Part shown: positions 59,644-64,000 of the stretch, piece after piece
Layout: each line of letters starts with the position of its first letter
How positions within the stretch are numbered: position 1 is the stretch's first letter
Source: Halobacteriales archaeon QH_8_64_26
GTDB lineage: Archaea; Halobacteriota; Halobacteria; Halobacteriales; Halococcaceae
Assembly: GCA_003021725.1 (NCBI GenBank)
Contig: PXRA01000076.1
Coordinates: 13,490 to 77,489, forward strand
Reading direction: 5' to 3'
DNA: 64,000 nt
Notes under the pieces: model-generated
What the model saw: the letters and a program-made list of their open reading frames with translations, nothing else
Told to the model about the DNA's origin: nothing
Databases searched by the model: none
Position numbers and translations under genes: made by a program

Positions 59644-59737
59644 CGACGGGCCCGAGACCGACGACCGCCGAGAAGCTGACGGGAGAGCCGACGATCGAAT
59701 CGAACGCCGAGCCGACGGCGGCGGGGAACTCCGATGA
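59546..59737 (+). other. Frame-displaced C-terminal tail of the helicase
   Basis: In the +1 frame this reads VEAMAVDLEENREAAEKLQD and NGSVFESFEFGSDGPE, acidic and helical like the helicase C-terminus, ending with TGA at 59735-59737. Its stop overlaps the ATG of the following gene by four bases. A single-base change near 59545 (an extra C, or loss of two bases) separates it from the helicase frame. The mutation removes or replaces about 60 residues. Confidence 0.65.
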
Positions 59738-62457
59738 GTTCGGACTCGGACCGGTCGGATCGATCGGACCGATCGGAGCGCTCCAACGCCGAGCGCCGAG
59801 ACGCCGAGCGAGCGGAAAGTAAGGCGGGGATGACCGATCGAACCGCCGTCCGGGACGCCCTCGAAGCGGCGCTCGAGGACGCAGCCATCGATGACCCGAC
59901 CGGCGAACCGAACGGGGACGGATCGGCCGAGAAAGAACCGATGGAAGACGAACCAGCCACCGACGACTCGGCCGGGAACGAACCAGCTACGGACGACTCG
60001 ACTGCAGAGGGATCGACCGAGGGCGAACCGGCTCCGTGGAGGGGGGTCGGCGGGTCGGGCCCTGATCGATCGACGCTCGATCGCGTGGCGATCAGGCGGT
60101 TCACTGCGGGCGTTCTCGACGCCTACGGCGGTGAGATAGACCGGGAGACGAACGGGCGCTGGTCGGTGGTACTGCCCGAGGCGCTGGCCGCGGAACTGGG
60201 CTACGAGCACGCGACGTTCGTCTTCGATCCTGCCGAGCGGGCGGTCGGCAGCGAGGAGGTCGTCGTCGCGCCGGGAACGCGGGCGTTCACTGCGCTGTGT
60301 GCACTCGCCGACAGCTCGGCACCAGAAAGCGGGTCGCCCTCGTCGGTGGCCCCGACAGCACCCTCCGACTCAGTGCTGACGCGGAAAGAGGGTGCTGCTC
60401 GAGTCGACGATCGGGCCGGACGAGACAGGGAGATGGCGGGCGGGGTGGCGAGTGGGGTTGGGCGACTCCGCTTAGGGAGTGACGTACTCCAGTTACACGT
60501 ACCGCCGATCCTCGAGGGCGGGGCCTTCGAGACGACGATCGAGGACTTTTCGCCCCGGGGCGAGGAACGAGCACTGGCCTTTCAGTTCCGCGCGCAGTTC
60601 CTCTCGGTTCGTTCCTACCAGCGCGAGGAGACGCATACGATCGCCGTCGACCCGGCGACGCGAAGCGTCCTGCCCGTGCTCGCCGCGCGATTGAACGCTC
60701 ACCTGCCGCGACTGCTCGATCCGAGCGCGGCGGGACGCGGTAGCGAGGATAGGCGGAAGAACCAGGCGATGGGGAGCCGTGAGGCCGAGGAAGCCTTCGA
60801 CCGCGAGACCGTCCGCAGTGCCTACTCCGCGGCGAAGCGGGGAGTGACCGAGGCCGTGGAACCGACCGCCGAGACCCTCCGTGAGAAAGAGGGAGCCGCC
60901 ATCGAAGAACGGATCGAGGAGATCGGCGAGTACTACGATCGCCGACGAGCGGAACTCGACGAGCAGGTAGCGTCGAAGCGCGAAGCGATCGAGGAGTTCT
61001 CGGAGAAATACGACCGCGCGGCGGGCGACGAGACGCGTCTCCGTTACCTCAGGGAACAGCGCGAAGCCGAGGACGACCTCGCGACGCTCACCGGAGACGT
61101 CGAGGAGCGAAAGGAACAACTGCGGGACGAAGAACGCGACCGGATCGACGAAGCGATCGAGCGCCATCGAGTCGACGTCGAGGTCGATCTCGCGAGCGTC
61201 ACCGCACTGACCTACGAGCGGGGGATCCTTTCGTTGGCGGTGACCGACGGGGAGACGACCGCTCGCGTGAGCGTCTCGTACGTTCCGGCAACCGAGGAGT
61301 TCTTCGGGCTCGATTGTGCGTCCTGTGGGACCGACCCGCTCGCCGAGGACGCGAGCGCCGACCAGCCCCAGCCCGCGGCCGTCAACCGTCCAGGGCTCTG
61401 TATCGGCGGCCACCTCGTCTGCGGGGACTGTGCGCTGCGCTGTCGAACCTGTAGCGAGACCCGCTGTTCGTCCTGTTTCGACGCTGCTGGAGCCGGGACG
61501 GAAACGAACCTATCCGAATCGGAGCCGACGTCGGGATCGGCGGGGAAAGGAAGCACCGAGCCCGGAGAGGAGGCGAGCGCCGGGATCGATGTCGAACCCT
61601 TCGAGGCGTGTTGGTTGTGTCGCGACCCCGTCTGTGCGGACTGTCTCGCCTCGTGTGAGGTCTGTGGCGAGAGAGTCTGTGCGACCCATCGAGCCGAGTG
61701 TAGCACCTGTGGCGCGGTGGCCTGTCTCGCCTGTAGCGAGCCCTGCGCGGCGGGCGGGGAGTTTCACTGTGACACCCATCTCACGGCCCCGGACGCTGTC
61801 GAGGGGAGAAACGAGAGCGGCGGCAGCGACGAAGCCCTCTACTGTGAGGCTCATGTCGCGTCCTGTGGGGAGTGTGGGGATCGGCGGGCGATCGGCACGA
61901 TGTCGTTTTGCGGGGCGTGTTCCGAAGCGCTCTGTGAGGCCCACCGGCGGGAGTGTTGGGTCTGTGGCGAAACTCGGTGTGGCGAGCATGCGATCGCCTG
62001 CGAGCACTGCGAGGACGAAGGGGATGAAGCAGGGGACACCGAGTCGGTCACGATCGGGGCCTTCTGTTCGGCACACGCCGAGGCCTGTCGGGGCGGCGGC
62101 GAGGTCGTCTGTGGGGATCACTCCCAGCCGGGCGTGATCGTCGACGGCCCGGTCTGTGCGGATCATCGCTCGGCCTGTGAACTCTGTGCGGTCCGGTACG
62201 CCGAGGTGGGCTTCGAGGACGGTCGGTGTCCGGCATGCAGGACCCTGGATAGCGAGACGCCCGCCGAACCGCCCGTCGCGGCGATCGCCGAGGAGTTTTC
62301 GACGACCAGGATCGGTACGACGCCGACCCACGCCGTGATCCAGGGCAAACGGCGGCTCCGACGCGACGAGATAATCGTCGTCGACAGGCAAAGCGGCGAG
62401 GAGGTCCGCCGATCGAAGGCCGACTTCTTCGGCAAACTCTCGGGGGACCTCCCATGA
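59734..62457 (+). CDS. Large coiled-coil protein with repeated C-x2-C/C-x2-H zinc motifs
   Basis: A 907-residue protein of unrecognised family. In order: an Asp/Arg/Ser repeat region and acidic linker (residues 1-100); a globular N-terminal domain; RLRLGSDVLQLHVPP; a long charged coiled coil (about 370-490, with REKEGAAIEERIEEIGEYYD); then a Cys-rich region (about 527-836). That region has around forty Cys and eight C-x2-H motifs such as CGERVCATHRAEC, CSEALCEAHRREC and CGETRCGEHAIAC. A basic C-terminal segment (QGKRRLRRDEIIVVD) ends it. It overlaps both flanking genes by four bases. It may be a DNA- or protein-binding scaffold for the helicase. Confidence 0.8.
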   Translation: MSSDSDRSDRSDRSERSNAERRDAERAESKAGMTDRTAVRDALEAALEDAAIDDPTGEPNGDGSAEKEPMEDEPATDDSAGNEPATDDSTAEGSTEGEPAPWRGVGGSGPDRSTLDRVAIRRFTAGVLDAYGGEIDRETNGRWSVVLPEALAAELGYEHATFVFDPAERAVGSEEVVVAPGTRAFTALCALADSSAPESGSPSSVAPTAPSDSVLTRKEGAARVDDRAGRDREMAGGVASGVGRLRLGSDVLQLHVPPILEGGAFETTIEDFSPRGEERALAFQFRAQFLSVRSYQREETHTIAVDPATRSVLPVLAARLNAHLPRLLDPSAAGRGSEDRRKNQAMGSREAEEAFDRETVRSAYSAAKRGVTEAVEPTAETLREKEGAAIEERIEEIGEYYDRRRAELDEQVASKREAIEEFSEKYDRAAGDETRLRYLREQREAEDDLATLTGDVEERKEQLRDEERDRIDEAIERHRVDVEVDLASVTALTYERGILSLAVTDGETTARVSVSYVPATEEFFGLDCASCGTDPLAEDASADQPQPAAVNRPGLCIGGHLVCGDCALRCRTCSETRCSSCFDAAGAGTETNLSESEPTSGSAGKGSTEPGEEASAGIDVEPFEACWLCRDPVCADCLASCEVCGERVCATHRAECSTCGAVACLACSEPCAAGGEFHCDTHLTAPDAVEGRNESGGSDEALYCEAHVASCGECGDRRAIGTMSFCGACSEALCEAHRRECWVCGETRCGEHAIACEHCEDEGDEAGDTESVTIGAFCSAHAEACRGGGEVVCGDHSQPGVIVDGPVCADHRSACELCAVRYAEVGFEDGRCPACRTLDSETPAEPPVAAIAEEFSTTRIGTTPTHAVIQGKRRLRRDEIIVVDRQSGEEVRRSKADFFGKLSGDLP

Positions 62458-63230
62458 GAGCGAACACCGATCCCGATTCCGATCGCGAGGGCGACTCTGC
62501 CGATCGAGATCCGTCGCTCGCGACGCTGATCCGCGACGCGGAGGCACGCGGCGAAACCGAGGCGACGCTGATCGATCGGGTTCGTGCGAGCTACGACCGT
62601 AATATCTCCCCTCGGCGCGTCAGAGGGCTCCTCGAAGCCGAACGCGAACGCCTCGATAGCATCGATACCGGACCGATCATCGAGGACCACGCCCCCCGAT
62701 ACGTCGACGGCGAGGACCTCGACTGCCTCACCGACGCCGAGTTCGCCCACGTGATCGCGTATCTGGTAGGTGAGCGCGAGGGCCACGCCGAAGTCCTGGA
62801 GGGCGACGGAGAGGCCGAGGACCTCGATCCCACCGAGAAGCCAGCAGGGAGACTGGAAACGACGGCAGGGGACTCGTCTGACGATGATCGTGCTGGAAAC
62901 CACCACGACACCGAGGGCGTCGAGGTCCGCTGGCATCGTAGCGACGGCGTGGTGGTGCTCCGAGCGTTCGCCGCGGAGCCGGGCCGCCTCCTCGATGGCC
63001 AACCGGTGACGCGAGCGAACGAGCGCCGGGAGCGCGAGAGGGGGAAGAAAGCCCAAACGAGCGACTCGCTCGGGATGGCCGTCGTGACGGTAGCGGACGT
63101 CACTCCCGGCGCGGCACGGCTCGCCGTCCGACTCGGCGTGAAGATCTACGACCGGGCGGACGTTCGCCGGTGGCTCGACGAAGCGAAACTCACCCCCGGG
63201 ACGTTCGGTTCGCTGATCCAACCCGTGTAG
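62454..63230 (+). CDS. Mrr-like C-terminal domain protein
   Basis: A 258-residue protein whose ATG overlaps the previous stop by four bases. The N-terminal half contains a short helical segment (LATLIRDAEARGETEATLID) and an acidic linker. The C-terminus (about 155-250) has GVEVRWHRSDGVVVLRAFA and then SLGMAVVTVADVTPGAARLA with LGVKIYDRADVRRWLDEA, matching the pattern of the last part of Mrr-type PD-(D/E)xK nucleases. The usual Gln/Glu-x-Lys of the active site is not visible (VLRAF stands there), so it may be a non-catalytic or altered nuclease. Assignment is by pattern only. Confidence 0.65.
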   Translation: MRANTDPDSDREGDSADRDPSLATLIRDAEARGETEATLIDRVRASYDRNISPRRVRGLLEAERERLDSIDTGPIIEDHAPRYVDGEDLDCLTDAEFAHVIAYLVGEREGHAEVLEGDGEAEDLDPTEKPAGRLETTAGDSSDDDRAGNHHDTEGVEVRWHRSDGVVVLRAFAAEPGRLLDGQPVTRANERRERERGKKAQTSDSLGMAVVTVADVTPGAARLAVRLGVKIYDRADVRRWLDEAKLTPGTFGSLIQPV

Positions 63231-63316
63231 TCGCCGGTCGTCCGGTCGGCTTCCTTTAGGGATCGACCGGGACACACACGGTCAGATTGAAATAGGAGGC
63301 TATCGGTAGCCCACTC

Positions 63317-63463
63317 ATGGCAGCCGGAGCCGTGCTGGCGATCACAGCGCTCATCATCGTCGTACTGGTTCTCATGCTCTTCGCGGCGATGCGATTGGTT
63401 CCCTCCACGCTCGGCGGGGACTCGGAGGAAGAGGCCGAGGGCAACAACCCGAACGAGACCTGA
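63317..63463 (+). CDS. Small single-helix membrane protein
   Basis: A 48-residue product. One hydrophobic helix (residues 1-26, AVLAITALIIVVLVLMLFAA) precedes a polar, very acidic tail (GGDSEEEAEGNNPNET). The codon pattern is typical of the host. It lies 86 bases after the Mrr-like gene and could belong to the same operon, but nothing proves it. Confidence 0.55.
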   Translation: MAAGAVLAITALIIVVLVLMLFAAMRLVPSTLGGDSEEEAEGNNPNET

Positions 63464-63630
63464 GCGGGCAGTCACGCTTGATTCCGAGCGATGACCGTCG
63501 ATCGTCGGCCGGCGTTCGACCGATCGGCCCACACGTCGAGACGGTTTCCCTGGACCCGATCGGTCGGGTCGGATTGTCGTCCGCTACCGCCCCAGTGGCT
63601 TTGAGCCCTCGACGCGATAGCACCCGGCGA

Positions 63631-64000
63631 TGGAACAGGCTTTGCGAGCCGGTATGGCGATCTACAACGCTGGGGAGTTCCACGCCGCCCACGACGCCTG
63701 GGAGGCACCCTGGCTCGATCGTGATCGTGGAACGGACGACGAACGGCTGTTACACGGGCTCATCCAGTTCACCGCCGCGATCCACCACGCTACCGAGGGG
63801 AACCCGGAGGGGGCGAGGGGCCTGGCCGCGAGCGCCCGCGAGTACCTCGACGGACTGGAGGGTTACCGCGGGGTGAACGTCGGGGACGCGAGAGGATACC
63901 TCGAAAGCCTTCTAGCGGACCCGACCGGTATCGGGCCTGCCGACGCGCCGGAACTGACCATCGAGGGAGTTCCGCCCTCGCTCGATACGGCCGCCTTCGA
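63631..64000 (+). CDS. DUF309 family protein (partial, runs off the right edge)
   Basis: The visible 123 residues begin MEQALRAGMAIYNAGEFHAA. HDAWE, LLHGLIQFTAAIHHA and the later RGYLESLLAD are typical of the short helical DUF309 proteins. The gene is cut by the window end. Function is unknown in the family, possibly metal-dependent hydrolysis. Confidence 0.85.

Noticed and set aside
59734..59820. Short tandem DNA repeat (GATCGGACC-like units)
   Set aside because: It is part of the Asp/Arg/Ser-rich N-terminus of the 907-residue protein and shows no regular array outside it. Not a CRISPR array.
53485..63230. Calling the module a complete DISARM or BREX system
   Set aside because: Only a methylase and a SNF2 helicase are shared. 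No DrmA/DrmB/DrmC, PglZ, BrxA/B/C or BrxL-like gene is visible.

Overview
The window looks like a stretch of haloarchaeal (class Halobacteria) chromosome. Most genes are GC-rich with strongly acidic products. Many starts appear leaderless, with a TATA-like box about 25-30 bases before the start codon. The gene set fits: halocyanin, Rieske/cytochrome b genes, an HTH-10 (bacterio-opsin activator-type) regulator, Hef, CrtB, a Get3/ArsA-type ATPase and several haloarchaea-restricted hypothetical families. I cannot fix the genus from sequence alone.

Layout. 0-8 kb: endonuclease III, then a bc/b6f-type quinol oxidase cluster (Tat-exported halocyanin, Rieske protein, split cytochrome b) with small membrane proteins that are probably accessory subunits. 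8-17 kb: M28 peptidase, DUF457 hydrolase, and a catabolic group (CaiB/BaiF CoA-transferase, BKACE-type beta-keto acid cleavage enzyme, SDR, cupins, MmgE/PrpD). 17-31 kb: ferritin-like protein, VOC protein, a fused FAD/Fe-S lactate/glycolate-type dehydrogenase, an Nramp-like transporter, a CFI-box protein, a broken ADP-forming acyl-CoA synthetase, another SDR, a membrane-anchored beta-propeller and the HTH-10 regulator. 31-33.4 kb: a decayed area with an unidentified broken gene and a damaged NucS/DUF91-like nuclease. 33.5-50.3 kb: core functions (carB, an ArnA-like sugar-nucleotide decarboxylase, a GT61 glycosyltransferase, a FAD oxidoreductase, hef, crtB, tRNA-Phe, peroxiredoxin, ArsA/Get3, msrA).

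50.3-63.5 kb is a defence island. It opens with a fossil MjaI-type restriction endonuclease (two +1 insertions and a TGG-to-TGA stop), followed by an apparently intact cognate beta-class methyltransferase (CTAG type by similarity) and a second, GC-rich, broken copy of that methyltransferase. A small VapB-like antitoxin follows, translationally coupled to a 38-residue stub of a PIN-domain toxin. The main module is divergent. One strand carries a 1352-residue Eco57I-type enzyme with an N-terminal nuclease domain and an AT-rich, apparently swapped specificity region. The other strand carries a SNF2/RapA-type helicase (frameshifted near its end), a 907-residue coiled-coil protein with about forty cysteines and repeated C-x2-H motifs, and a 258-residue protein with an Mrr-like C-terminus lacking an obvious catalytic lysine. 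The last three are packed with 4-base overlaps. This module is the best candidate for an undescribed system. It has parts reminiscent of DISARM and type IIG/ISP restriction, but the hallmark genes of DISARM and BREX are absent from the window.

The window ends inside a DUF309 gene. I saw no CRISPR array, no transposase and no replication origin.
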